This document shows, piece after piece, positions 30,150 to 38,717 of a stretch of DNA of 64,000 bases. The notes beneath the pieces are model-generated. The model was not told the origin of the DNA. It did no database searches and worked only from the letters and a program-made list of their open reading frames with translations. Made by a program: the position numbers and the translations under genes. Numbering within the stretch: the stretch's first letter is position 1; every line of letters begins with the position of its first letter. Source of the stretch: an uncultured Alphaproteobacteria bacterium (GTDB lineage: Bacteria > Pseudomonadota > Alphaproteobacteria > HIMB59 > GCA-002718135); NCBI GenBank assembly GCA_902614085.1, contig CACMJS010000001.1:186001-250000 (forward strand), read 5' to 3'.

Positions 30150-30930
30150 AACCTATAGAGCTGTAAAAATACTCGGAGCATGTGATATTATTATTTGTGA
30201 AAATCCTAAACATTCACTTAAACTACTAAATAAATTAGGCATTAAAAAGAAATTAATTGCTTTACACGATTATAATGAATACAAAATTATAGATCAGATT
30301 AAGGATTTGTTAAAAAATAAAATTTGTGTCCTTATTTCTGATGCAGGATCTCCACTTATTTCAGATCCTGGATATAATTTAGTACAATATTGTATTTCAA
30401 ATAATATCAGGGTAACCTCTATACCTGGCCCTTCTTCAATTTTATCGAGTTTGCAGTTATCTGGACTACCAATATCTGAATTTGCTTTTTTTGGTTTTGT
30501 TCCAAAATCTAAAAAAAAGATAGAGGATCTTGTTAAGAATATTTTTCAAGAAAAGAGGACTTCTGTATTTTTTGTCTCAAGTCATAAATTGATTCTTTTT
30601 CTAGAGTGCCTAGAAAATATAATACCTGAAAGAACGATATCAATATGTAAAGAACTTACAAAGGTAAATGAATTTGTTTTTAGAGGAGATCCAGGCAATG
30701 TTAAAAATAAAATACTAGAAGATAAAGAAAATATTAAAGGAGAGTTTGTTGCTGTTATTGATAGGCAAACATCAAAAAATCAAGATTTTGACAACATTGA
30801 TTTGTATAGCAAAGAATTAAAAAAGATGGCTACAAAATTTTCTTTGACCGACATCGTCGAAATAGTACATAAATTTACAAAAATTAATAAAAACAAAATT
30901 TACAAATGGTTGTTAAAATTAAGAAAATAA
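30088..30930 (+). CDS. rsmI: 16S rRNA (cytidine-2'-O)-methyltransferase RsmI
   Basis: SAM-dependent methyltransferase of the tetrapyrrole-methylase fold that modifies C1402 of 16S rRNA, 280 residues. Conserved blocks are VATPIGNLDDITYRA, LISDAGSPLISDPGYNLV, SIPGPSSILSSLQLSGLP and FFGFVPK. The usual E-D-T-R-H segment after CDIIICE reads NPKHS. The C-terminal helices are Lys-rich. It is divergent from the lpoA-like gene and overlaps the dolP-like gene by 25 bases. Confidence 0.94.
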   Translation: MDKIINGLSIVATPIGNLDDITYRAVKILGACDIIICENPKHSLKLLNKLGIKKKLIALHDYNEYKIIDQIKDLLKNKICVLISDAGSPLISDPGYNLVQYCISNNIRVTSIPGPSSILSSLQLSGLPISEFAFFGFVPKSKKKIEDLVKNIFQEKRTSVFFVSSHKLILFLECLENIIPERTISICKELTKVNEFVFRGDPGNVKNKILEDKENIKGEFVAVIDRQTSKNQDFDNIDLYSKELKKMATKFSLTDIVEIVHKFTKINKNKIYKWLLKLRK

Positions 30931-31514
30931 TTAAAATTTTATTTGTTCCAATTTTTTTAATTTTTGCGTCTATTAATTATGGATGCTCACCTGCAGGTGT
31001 GCTTGCTACAGGTGGAGGCGGTGCAATGGTAGTTGCTGAGGGAGAAAGATCTCTTGGTACCGTAGTAGATGATGCAACCATTAAGGTTAATATTGCCGCT
31101 AAATTCTTAAATGCAGGAAACAATCTTTTTGTAAATATAAACACAAGTGTATTAGAGGGTAGAATTTTATTAACAGGCCTTGTTGATAATCAAGAAATTA
31201 GAATTGATGCAGTAAGGTTAGTTTGGGAAGTTGAGGGAGTTAAAGAAATCATAAATGAAATAGAAATTGGGAATAGAGCAACACTAAAAGATTATGCTAA
31301 TGATTTATGGATTAATACACAAGCAAGAGCTGTGGCCGCTAAAACCGTAGGAATTAAAGCAATTACATTTAATTTTGAGACAATTAACAGTAAAATTTAT
31401 ATAGCGGGAATTTCGGCACGCCCAGATCTGTTAGATGAAATGATTCTTGCACTTAAAAATATAAAAGGTGTAAATGAAATTGTTAACTATGTAATTATTA
31501 GAGAAAAACTATAA
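30906..31514 (+). CDS. BON-domain lipoprotein, DolP/YraP-like
   Basis: A 202-residue outer-membrane-type lipoprotein with a signal segment ending in a lipobox around YGCSPAG (Cys27), then a Gly-rich stretch (ATGGGGAM) and two BON domains (about 50-120 and 125-200). The second has INSKIYIAGISARPDLLDEM followed by VNEIVNYVII. In E. coli dolP is part of the rsmI-lpoA-yraN-diaA-dolP cluster. Here yraN and diaA are missing and dolP follows rsmI directly. Confidence 0.85.
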   Translation: MVVKIKKIIKILFVPIFLIFASINYGCSPAGVLATGGGGAMVVAEGERSLGTVVDDATIKVNIAAKFLNAGNNLFVNINTSVLEGRILLTGLVDNQEIRIDAVRLVWEVEGVKEIINEIEIGNRATLKDYANDLWINTQARAVAAKTVGIKAITFNFETINSKIYIAGISARPDLLDEMILALKNIKGVNEIVNYVIIREKL

Positions 31515-31515
31515 T

Positions 31516-31866
31516 TTATCTTAAGCTTCCGATTTTTTCTCCTGCTAAAATATGAATATGGAAATGTGGAACCTCTTGTCCACCATCCTCTCCTGAGTTT
31601 GTTATCAACCTATAACCTTTGTTTTCAATATTTAAATTATTTATTACTAGCTGAACACTCTTAAAAAAAGATGTTATATTTTCATTATCTGCATTCTTTA
31701 AAAAATCAGAAAAGGTAGTACAAGGGAATTTTGGTATGCCTAAAACATGTATTTTTGCTTGGGGATTAATATCATTAAAAAATAAGCTAAATTCATCTTC
31801 GTGAACTTTATCACAAGGTATTTCTTTTCTTAATATTTTTGCAAAAATATTATTTTCATCATACAT
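31516..31866 (-). CDS. hinT: HIT-family nucleotide phosphoramidase (HinT)
   Basis: A 116-residue HIT-domain protein, a purine nucleoside phosphoramidate hydrolase by family. The histidine triad is HFHIHIL near the C terminus (about 101-107), preceded by NSGEDGGQEVP. The N terminus NIFAKILRKEIPCDKV and the KIHVLGIPK segment are typical. It is the last gene downstream of hisE, five bases away, and a hisE-hinT neighbourhood is common in alphaproteobacteria. Confidence 0.93.
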   Translation of the reverse strand: MYDENNIFAKILRKEIPCDKVHEDEFSLFFNDINPQAKIHVLGIPKFPCTTFSDFLKNADNENITSFFKSVQLVINNLNIENKGYRLITNSGEDGGQEVPHFHIHILAGEKIGSLR

Positions 31867-31871
31867 TTAAT

Positions 31872-32144
31872 TTACTTTCTTTTATCAAGCTCTTTATGAA
31901 TTTCATTAATGGTAATTTTTTTTGATTTTAATAAAACAAGAAGATGATAAATTACATCAACAGCCTCTTCTATTGTTCTTTTTTTTGATCCTTTTAAAAA
32001 ATCTATAATTAATTCTGAGGATTCCTCTCCAAATTTTTGAGCTATTTTTTTTGGCCCTAACTTTAATAACTTATTGGTATACGAATTTTTTTTTCTTGTT
32101 TGTGCTCTATTATTTATAATTTCATTTAAGTCTTCAATTTTCAT
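31872..32144 (-). CDS. hisE: Phosphoribosyl-ATP pyrophosphatase
   Basis: Second step of histidine synthesis (PR-ATP to PR-AMP). It is a stand-alone 90-residue all-helical MazG-like protein with SYTNKLLKLGPKKIAQKFGE, the metal-binding EESSELIIDFL and EEAVDVIYHLLVLL. It is separate from hisI (6.5 kb). It lies five bases after hisF. Confidence 0.95.
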   Translation of the reverse strand: MKIEDLNEIINNRAQTRKKNSYTNKLLKLGPKKIAQKFGEESSELIIDFLKGSKKRTIEEAVDVIYHLLVLLKSKKITINEIHKELDKRK

Positions 32145-32149
32145 AAAAT

Positions 32150-32905
32150 TTAATTTCTAATGCTTATATTTTTATCTTTTAAATATTCCTTTACTTCTTT
32201 AATGCTAATTTCATTAAAATGAAAGACTGAGGCCGCTAATAATGCATCAGCTTTGCCCTTAACTACACCGTCATAGAAATGATCTAGAGTTCCAACTCCT
32301 CCGCTAGCTATAACTGGTATCTTTATAAATTCTGATACTTTACCCAGTAGTTCATTATCAAAACCAGATTTTGTGCCATCCTTGTCCATTGATGTTAGAA
32401 GAATTTCCCCAGCTCCTAGTTCTTGAGCTTTTTCTATCCAGTTTAAAGCAAGTAAATCAGTTTTCTTAGTCCCACCATGAGAATAAACAAACCAATCATC
32501 ATTGTGTTTTTTTGCATCAACAGCCACTACAATGCATTGGTTTCCAAAATATTCAGAAGCCTCTTTAATGATATTGGGATTTTTAATTGCTGCAGAATTT
32601 ATAGATACTTTGTCAGCGCCAGCTTTAAGTAAGGCTTGTATATTTTCTATTGATGAAATTCCACCACCAACTGTAAGGGGGATAAAAACCTCGTTTGCAG
32701 TTTTTTTAACTACATTGATTATAGTATCTCTATTTTCTAATGATGCGCTAATATCTAAAAAACATATTTCATCAGCCCCATTATCAGAATAGTGTTTTGC
32801 TTGCTCAACAGGATCTCCTGCATCAATTAAATTTAAAAAATTGATACCTTTTACAACTCTTCCATCTTTGACGTCCAAACATGGGATGATTCTTATTTTT
32901 ACCAT
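32150..32905 (-). CDS. hisF: Imidazole glycerol phosphate synthase, cyclase subunit
   Basis: TIM-barrel subunit that uses ammonia from HisH to close the imidazole ring, 251 residues. Catalytic Asp11 is in [14 protein letters not shown] and the second catalytic Asp is in [13 protein letters not shown]. The phosphate-binding loops GGGISS and ASGGVGT are clear. It starts one base after hisA. Confidence 0.97.
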   Translation of the reverse strand: MVKIRIIPCLDVKDGRVVKGINFLNLIDAGDPVEQAKHYSDNGADEICFLDISASLENRDTIINVVKKTANEVFIPLTVGGGISSIENIQALLKAGADKVSINSAAIKNPNIIKEASEYFGNQCIVVAVDAKKHNDDWFVYSHGGTKKTDLLALNWIEKAQELGAGEILLTSMDKDGTKSGFDNELLGKVSEFIKIPVIASGGVGTLDHFYDGVVKGKADALLAASVFHFNEISIKEVKEYLKDKNISIRN

Positions 32906-32906
32906 T

Positions 32907-33647
32907 TTAGTTTAGAATTTTTTGCGCTTCTACTAAATCAATCTTTCCTTCATAGAAAGATTTACCTGAAATTATTCCTTCAATATTTTTTGTGTTAAGT
33001 TTTTTTAAATTTATTAAATCGGAGTAGTCTGTTAAACCGCCAGCAATTATAATTTTTTTATTAAATTTTTTAATTAGGTTTATTTTTTTTATAAAATTAT
33101 TAACAAAATCCAAATTTAAACCTTTTAGCATTCCATCATTTTGAATATCAGTAATTATATATCCTTTAATTTTTGAGTTAGTATAAATATCAAGAATATC
33201 TTGTATTTTCTTTCCTGAGTTTTCATCCCACCCTTTTATCATTATGTTATCTTTAAAAATATCTAATGATATATATAGTTTATCGGCATACTTATTTGAT
33301 AAATCTATAACTTCATTTGGTTTTTCAACTGACATTGAGCCAATAATCAAATTATTTATTCCTACCTCAAAATATTTTTTTACTAAATCTAAATTTCTAA
33401 CACCGCCCCCTAATTGTATTGGTATTGAAGTTGATTTTCTAATATTCTTTATTGTTTCAAAATTAACATTTGATCTACCAAAAGCAGCATCTAGGTCAAC
33501 CAAGTGAAGTTTTTTACAACCAATTTGTTCAAAGTAGATAGCTTGTTTTTCTGGGTCTTCATTGTAAACAATACTGGAGTCATCTTTCCCTTTGGAAAGT
33601 CTAACGCATTTATTATCTTTTAAATCTATGGCTGGTATAATTTGCAC
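32907..33647 (-). CDS. hisA: Phosphoribosylformimino-5-aminoimidazole carboxamide ribotide isomerase
   Basis: TIM-barrel isomerase of histidine synthesis, 246 residues, paralogous to HisF. Catalytic Asp8 is in [17 protein letters not shown]; the phosphate loops are LGGGVRN and IIAGGLTD, and the second Asp is in [11 protein letters not shown]. Its sequence is notably Lys/Asn/Ile-rich. It overlaps the stop of the acetyltransferase gene by one base. Confidence 0.96.
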   Translation of the reverse strand: MQIIPAIDLKDNKCVRLSKGKDDSSIVYNEDPEKQAIYFEQIGCKKLHLVDLDAAFGRSNVNFETIKNIRKSTSIPIQLGGGVRNLDLVKKYFEVGINNLIIGSMSVEKPNEVIDLSNKYADKLYISLDIFKDNIMIKGWDENSGKKIQDILDIYTNSKIKGYIITDIQNDGMLKGLNLDFVNNFIKKINLIKKFNKKIIIAGGLTDYSDLINLKKLNTKNIEGIISGKSFYEGKIDLVEAQKILN

Positions 33648-34183
33648 TATAGATTTTTATAATAATAATAACCTTTTATAAAGCTTCCGTTAATATAGGC
33701 ATAATATGGGTTTTCACCCCACTTAGTATAGCTTTTACCTGTAAAAAGTTTTATTGCTGCATCTTGTGTTTCTCTAACGGCTAACTGCAAAGATTTTATA
33801 TTGTCTTCTTTTGCAATTTGTTCAGTGTGGTCAATCATTGTTTTGGCTAAACCATAACCTCTTGCCCATGGGGCAACAAATTGTCTTCTTATACGAGCAA
33901 TATTTTTCCTAGACTCAATATTAGGAGCCTCATACGCTAGTTGAAGAGTCCCAGCTATAACTCCGTTAAGTCTTCCAACAATAAGTTTGATATATTTATC
34001 ATTGGTTCTTTTAGTCCAATAATCTATTAAAATATCTCTTGTGGGAACTCTTAACCAACCAAAACCACCCCCGGCTTTAATTGCTTGTTCAGTGATATTA
34101 CAAAGATCTGCCAAATCTACATCTGTAAGTGTTTCAATATTATCAACTGAAATATTAATTTTTTCTTTTAGTTGTGTAGACAT
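33647..34183 (-). CDS. GNAT-family N-acetyltransferase inside the his operon
   Basis: A 178-residue GNAT protein. The acetyl-CoA site (motif A) is RRQFVAPWARGYGLAKTMI, about residues 95-113, followed by an amphipathic helix and LQLAVRETQDAAIKLFTGKSY (motif B region). An upstream in-frame TTG exists, but the ATG at 34183 has a GGAG ribosome site six bases ahead and begins one base after the hisH stop, so it is preferred. It sits between hisH and hisA with 1-base junctions on both sides and must be cotranscribed with them. The substrate is unknown. It could act on amino acids, peptides or the ribosome; nothing here ties it to histidine chemistry. Confidence 0.85.
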   Translation of the reverse strand: MSTQLKEKINISVDNIETLTDVDLADLCNITEQAIKAGGGFGWLRVPTRDILIDYWTKRTNDKYIKLIVGRLNGVIAGTLQLAYEAPNIESRKNIARIRRQFVAPWARGYGLAKTMIDHTEQIAKEDNIKSLQLAVRETQDAAIKLFTGKSYTKWGENPYYAYINGSFIKGYYYYKNL

Positions 34184-34184
34184 G

Positions 34185-34814
34185 TCATGCTCCAATAAAT
34201 TCTTTTAGTAAGTTTAATCCTTGGGAGGAACTTTTTTCAGGATGAAACTGCACGCCATATATATTTTCTTTTCCAACTATTGAAGTAAAATTTGTTCCGT
34301 ACTTAGTTTCTGCCAAAATATTGTCTTTATCAGCACATTCGAAATAATATGAGTGAACGAAGTAATAGTCATTTTTAGTTGAGATTAAGTTATTATATTT
34401 TGAATTTGTTGGTATTACCAAGTTCCAACCCATATGAGGAAGTTTTAAATTATCTCCTGGCAATAATTTAATTTGACCGTCTATCCAACCTAGACCTTCA
34501 TGATCTCCATTTTCTTCACTCTTCTTAGCTAGCATTTGCATACCAACACATATCCCTAAAAATGGTTTTTTTTTTATTAATGCAAACTCAGAAAGCTCAT
34601 CAATCAATCCATCTGTTTTTTTTAAACCATTCATGCATGTGGAAAAGGCTCCTTGGCCAGGTAATACAATGTGGGTTGAATTTTTTACATCATTTAGTTT
34701 TTTTGAAATTAAAACATCAACCTCAATATTATTATCTTTTGCTATTTTAATAAAAGATTTTTGTGCAGACAAAACATTGCCTGAGCCGTAATCGACAATA
34801 GTGATCTTTTTCAT
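34185..34814 (-). CDS. hisH: Imidazole glycerol phosphate synthase, glutamine amidotransferase subunit
   Basis: Class I amidotransferase supplying ammonia to HisF, 209 residues. DYGSGNVLSAQKSF, the oxyanion segment LPGQGAFSTCM, nucleophile Cys in GICVGMQML and the His-Glu pair in VQFHPEKSS are all intact. It lies six bases after hisB. Confidence 0.97.
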   Translation of the reverse strand: MKKITIVDYGSGNVLSAQKSFIKIAKDNNIEVDVLISKKLNDVKNSTHIVLPGQGAFSTCMNGLKKTDGLIDELSEFALIKKKPFLGICVGMQMLAKKSEENGDHEGLGWIDGQIKLLPGDNLKLPHMGWNLVIPTNSKYNNLISTKNDYYFVHSYYFECADKDNILAETKYGTNFTSIVGKENIYGVQFHPEKSSSQGLNLLKEFIGA

Positions 34815-34820
34815 TAAGAA

Positions 34821-35408
34821 TTAAAGAGTGCCTTTTGATGATGGTATGTTGTCTTTTCTTCTAATATCTATTTCAACTGCAAACCTTAAGCTTTTAGCAA
34901 AGGCTTTAAAGCATGATTCAATGATATGATGATTGTTTTTTCCATACAAATTTTCAATATGTAAATTACATTTTGATTCATTTGAAAAGGCTTTGAAAAA
35001 TTCATTGAATAGTTCTGTGTCCATTTCACCAATTTTTTTTAAACCAAGATTAACATTCCACACAAGCTCTGGTCTTCCACTTAAATCAATAACACATCTT
35101 GATAAACATTCATCCATAGGAACATATGAAAAACCATATCTGTTTATTCCCTTCTTATCATCCAGTGCTTTGTTTATAGCTAATGCAATTGCGTAAGCTG
35201 TATCTTCAACTGAATGATGAAGATCAACATTGGTATCTCCTTCACATTTTAAATCTATATCTATTAAGCTGTGATGAGATAATAATTCAAGCATGTGATC
35301 AAAAAAGCCAATTCGGGTTGAAATATTAGATTGTCCAGCCCCATCTAAGTTAACTTCACAGCTTATCTTAGTTTCCTTAGTGTTTCTCTCTACTTTACCT
35401 TTTCGCAT
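34821..35408 (-). CDS. hisB: Imidazoleglycerol-phosphate dehydratase
   Basis: Monofunctional HisB dehydratase, 195 residues, without the phosphatase domain of the enterobacterial fusion. The two His-rich metal motifs are [11 protein letters not shown] and [18 protein letters not shown]. It opens the hisB-hisH-GNAT-hisA-hisF-hisE-hinT operon and is divergent from hslV across an 81-base gap, the usual alphaproteobacterial hisB/hslV arrangement. Confidence 0.97.
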   Translation of the reverse strand: MRKGKVERNTKETKISCEVNLDGAGQSNISTRIGFFDHMLELLSHHSLIDIDLKCEGDTNVDLHHSVEDTAYAIALAINKALDDKKGINRYGFSYVPMDECLSRCVIDLSGRPELVWNVNLGLKKIGEMDTELFNEFFKAFSNESKCNLHIENLYGKNNHHIIESCFKAFAKSLRFAVEIDIRRKDNIPSSKGTL

Positions 35409-35452
35409 TTTTGCCTAATATCAGTGAAATATGATTTATTCTAGGTAAATTA

Positions 35453-35480
35453 CTTGATAAAAATAATTAAATAGCCATCT
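35453..35480 (+). promoter_or_regulatory. RpoH (sigma-32)-type promoter of hslVU
   Basis: CTTGAT (35453-35458), 15 bases, then GCCATCT (35474-35480). The spacing is identical to the dnaK promoter. The predicted start of transcription falls at or within a few bases of the hslV ATG (35490), implying a very short or absent leader. Confidence 0.65.
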
Positions 35481-35489
35481 TAAGAATGA

Positions 35490-36038
35490 ATGGAAAAAAA
35501 TATTATTAAATCAACAACTATTGTAGGAATTAGAAAAGACAATCTTGTCGTAATTGCGGGTGATGGTCAGGCTAGTCTTGGTAATACCGTAATGAAATCA
35601 AATGTTAAAAAAATTAGAAGACTTGGTGTTGATGAAACTGTTATATCTGGTTTTGCAGGATCTACTGCAGATGCGTTCGCTTTATTTGAAAGATTAGAGG
35701 GAAAGTTAGATCAATATAAGAACCAACTCAAAAGAGCATGTGTAGAATTAGCTAAAGATTGGAGAACGGATAGATATTTAAGAAGATTGGAAGCAATGAT
35801 GATCGTAGCCGATAAAGATGTAAGTTTGTTGTTATCAGGCACTGGCGATGTAATTGAATCTGATGACGGAATACTTGCAATAGGTTCTGGAGGTCCTTAC
35901 GCAAATAGTGCTGCTAAAGCATTGATGAAAAACACAAAAATGAATGCAAAAGAAATTGCTTTAGAATCACTTAATATAGCTGCAGATATTTGTATTTATA
36001 CAAACCACAATATTATTTCAGAAACTATTGAGCTTTAG
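35490..36038 (+). CDS. hslV: ATP-dependent protease subunit HslV (ClpQ)
   Basis: Threonine peptidase of the HslVU protease, 182 residues. A short propeptide (MEKNIIKS) precedes the catalytic Thr in [34 protein letters not shown] and [16 protein letters not shown] are typical. No Shine-Dalgarno sequence is seen before the ATG, consistent with the near-leaderless promoter geometry. hslU follows after one base. Confidence 0.97.
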   Translation: MEKNIIKSTTIVGIRKDNLVVIAGDGQASLGNTVMKSNVKKIRRLGVDETVISGFAGSTADAFALFERLEGKLDQYKNQLKRACVELAKDWRTDRYLRRLEAMMIVADKDVSLLLSGTGDVIESDDGILAIGSGGPYANSAAKALMKNTKMNAKEIALESLNIAADICIYTNHNIISETIEL

Positions 36039-36039
36039 A

Positions 36040-37353
36040 ATGGAATCTAGTTTTAGCCCAAGAGAAATTGTTTCTGAATTAGATAAATTTATCATTGGTC
36101 AGAATAAAGCAAAAAAAGCTGTTGCGGTTGCCTTAAGAAATAGATGGAGAAGAAAACAGCTTGATGATTCCTTAAAAGAGGAAATTGTACCAAAAAATAT
36201 TTTAATGGTTGGTCCAACAGGTTGTGGTAAAACTGAAATCTCACGAAGACTTGCTAGGTTAGCAAACGCACCTTTTGTAAAAGTTGAGGCGACTAAGTTT
36301 ACAGAGGTTGGATATGTTGGAAGAGATGTTGAGCAAATAATAAGAGATCTAGTTGAAATAAGTATAACAAAAACAAAAATACAAATGGGTCAAGAAGTGA
36401 AGGCAAAAGCAGAAAAAAATGCAGAAGAAAGAATTTTAGATGTTTTGGTTTCTAAAAGCTCGACACCAGCTACTCGAGATAATTTTAGGAAAAAACTAAG
36501 ATCAGGTGAATTAAATGATAATGAGGTTGAAATTCCGGTTTCAGCTAATGCAAATTTAAATTTACCAACTATGGACATACCTGGAATGCCTGGTTCTCAA
36601 ATGGGCATGATTAATTTAGGCGATGTATTTGGAAAAGGTTTTGGCAATCAAAAGAAAATGAAAAAAATGAGTGTCAAAGATTCTCATGCCTATTTGTTAA
36701 ATGAGGAAACTGATAAACTTCTAGATAAAGATAAAATAAACTCAAGAGCATTAGATGATGTAGAGCAAAACGGTATCGTTTTTATAGATGAAATAGATAA
36801 AATTACTTCTAGAGCTGATAGAAGTGGTGCGGATGTTTCAAGAGAGGGTGTTCAAAGAGATTTATTACCACTTATTGAGGGAACTGCGGTTACTACAAAA
36901 TATGGTGTTGTTAAAACAGATTATATTTTGTTCATTGCTTCTGGGGCGTTTCACTTATCAAAACCTTCAGACATGCTGCCTGAACTTCAAGGTAGATTGC
37001 CAATTAGAGTCGAGCTTGATAGTCTTAGTAAAAAAGATTTTAAACTTATTCTTACTGAAACACAAAACAGTTTGATTAAGCAGTATCAAGGACTTCTTGG
37101 AACAGAGAAGGTTGATTTGAAATTTGAAGAAGATGGAATTGATACCATCGCCTCTTTATCTACAGAGATAAATCAGAACGTAGAAAATATAGGTGCCAGA
37201 AGACTGCATACTGTAATGGAAAAACTACTTGAAGAGGTTAGTTATACAGCCTCAGATATAGGCCCTACAGAAATAATAATTAATAAGGAATACGTTGAAA
37301 ATAGCTTAGGAGAACTTATTAAAAGTCAGGACTTATCGAAGTTTATATTGTAA
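36040..37353 (+). CDS. hslU: ATP-dependent protease ATPase subunit HslU (ClpY)
   Basis: AAA+ unfoldase feeding HslV, 437 residues (443 in E. coli). Walker A is [11 protein letters not shown], Walker B is VFIDEIDKI, the pore loop region is [10 protein letters not shown], sensor-2 region is [15 protein letters not shown], and the HslV-activating C terminus is DLSKFIL. The variable I domain spans about residues 110-235. An in-frame TTG four codons upstream overlaps hslV, but the ATG is preferred. Confidence 0.97.
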   Translation: MESSFSPREIVSELDKFIIGQNKAKKAVAVALRNRWRRKQLDDSLKEEIVPKNILMVGPTGCGKTEISRRLARLANAPFVKVEATKFTEVGYVGRDVEQIIRDLVEISITKTKIQMGQEVKAKAEKNAEERILDVLVSKSSTPATRDNFRKKLRSGELNDNEVEIPVSANANLNLPTMDIPGMPGSQMGMINLGDVFGKGFGNQKKMKKMSVKDSHAYLLNEETDKLLDKDKINSRALDDVEQNGIVFIDEIDKITSRADRSGADVSREGVQRDLLPLIEGTAVTTKYGVVKTDYILFIASGAFHLSKPSDMLPELQGRLPIRVELDSLSKKDFKLILTETQNSLIKQYQGLLGTEKVDLKFEEDGIDTIASLSTEINQNVENIGARRLHTVMEKLLEEVSYTASDIGPTEIIINKEYVENSLGELIKSQDLSKFIL

Positions 37354-37355
37354 AG

Positions 37356-37387
37356 CTCATTTAATTTTTTAAAAATTATAAAATGAG
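37356..37387 (+). promoter_or_regulatory. Inverted repeat enclosing the PAP2 gene start codon
   Basis: CTCATTT (37356-37362) pairs with AAATGAG (37381-37387), and inside it AATTTTT can pair with AAAAATT. The 3' arm contains the ATG of the next gene and is followed by TCTTTTT. It could be a weak terminator of hslU, a start-occluding hairpin, or both. Confidence 0.4.
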
Positions 37388-38717
37388 TCTTTTTAAAAAT
37401 ATAAGAATTGAGCTACTTGTTCTTTTAATAATATCTTTAAATGTTTTCATATCATTCAATTTAGATCTAGGGCTATATAATTATTTTAAAGATTTTAATA
37501 AAAGTCTTAATAGTGTTTATTTAAAAGAATTTTTTGTAGACATAACAAGGCTCGGGAGCTCATCTTGGTATTTCGCTATTTCTGTTATTGGATTTGGTGT
37601 TGTTTATTTAAACAACAGATTAGAATTTATAAAAATTGAAAAACAAAAAAATATAAGTAATTTTTTTGTATCGTCTTTTTTTTATATTTTGGTTGTTGGG
37701 GTTGTAACTCAGGTTCTGAAGCATATTGTTGGTAGACCAAGACCCAATCACACAAATTTTGAGGACTCTTTTGGTTTTAATTTTTTTACTTTCGACTCAA
37801 ATTTTCATTCCTTTCCTTCAGGCCACTCATCAACTATATTTATAATTTGTTTTATTCTTGTAGCCACTTTTCCAAAACTAAAATATTTTTTTTATTTTTT
37901 AGCGTCTGTTATTGCTTTGAGTAGAGTTGTAGTTGGTGCTCACTTTTTTACTGACATTGTTGCCGGTGCTATATTAGCACTTATATCTTTCAAAATTATA
38001 AACACAATCTTAGAAAAGAAATATGCCCAATATAAATTTTCAAATTTGTTGCCTGAAGACAATTCAGAGATTTATAATTATGTATTATTTTTGGTAATTA
38101 GTTGTGTGTTTATTACTTCAGGTCCATCCATAGATTTGTATATTTCAGGTTTGTTTTATTATGGATCACAACAGTTTGCTTTACAAAGTTTTGATTTAAT
38201 CTCAATATTTTTTCGAGATATTTTATTACCATTAATACTTATATATATTTTAATTTTACCAATAGTTGGGCGTTTCACTAAAATTGATAAAATTTTTTTT
38301 AATTATAAATTTTCTATCAAGGAAATAGTTTTGTTGTGGGGTTCTCAAATTATTGGAGTGTTAATTTTTGTAAACCTGATACTTAAAAATTTATGGGGGA
38401 GGGCTAGACCAAATGATATTTTACAATTAGGTGGAAAAGAAACTTTTTCGCCATGGTTTGAAATAAGCAACGCTTGCGAAACAAATTGCTCTTTTGTTTC
38501 AGGCGATGCTTCTGTTGGGTTTTCAATTATAATTCTATATTTAATTACAAAAAAAATAATTTTTCTCTATGCAAGTGCTTTTGCTGGTTTAGTACTAGGT
38601 TTAATTAGAATTATGGCTGGAGGTCATTTTTTAAGTGACATTTTTTTTGCTGGCTTTTTTATTGTAATTTTAAATATAATTTTATTTGAATTTTATAAAA
38701 AATATTATGCTAAATAA
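37383..38717 (+). CDS. Tandem two-domain PAP2 phosphatase, LpxE/LpxF-like
   Basis: A polytopic 444-residue inner-membrane protein with two complete PAP2 phosphatase domains. Domain 1 has K113-x6-R120P (KHIVGRPRP), PSGH at 145-148 and R181-x5-H187-x3-D191. Domain 2 has K335-x6-R342P (KNLWGRARP), VSGD at 372-375 in place of PSGH, and R409-x5-H415-x3-D419. Many lipid A phosphatase-like PAP2 proteins carry an SGE/SGD variant, so the two halves look like different subfamilies rather than a recent duplication. Such proteins remove phosphate from lipid A, undecaprenyl diphosphate or phosphatidylglycerophosphate. The following glycosyltransferase favours lipid A or another lipid-linked glycan. The exact substrate is inference. 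Confidence 0.85.
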   Translation: MSLFKNIRIELLVLLIISLNVFISFNLDLGLYNYFKDFNKSLNSVYLKEFFVDITRLGSSSWYFAISVIGFGVVYLNNRLEFIKIEKQKNISNFFVSSFFYILVVGVVTQVLKHIVGRPRPNHTNFEDSFGFNFFTFDSNFHSFPSGHSSTIFIICFILVATFPKLKYFFYFLASVIALSRVVVGAHFFTDIVAGAILALISFKIINTILEKKYAQYKFSNLLPEDNSEIYNYVLFLVISCVFITSGPSIDLYISGLFYYGSQQFALQSFDLISIFFRDILLPLILIYILILPIVGRFTKIDKIFFNYKFSIKEIVLLWGSQIIGVLIFVNLILKNLWGRARPNDILQLGGKETFSPWFEISNACETNCSFVSGDASVGFSIIILYLITKKIIFLYASAFAGLVLGLIRIMAGGHFLSDIFFAGFFIVILNIILFEFYKKYYAK

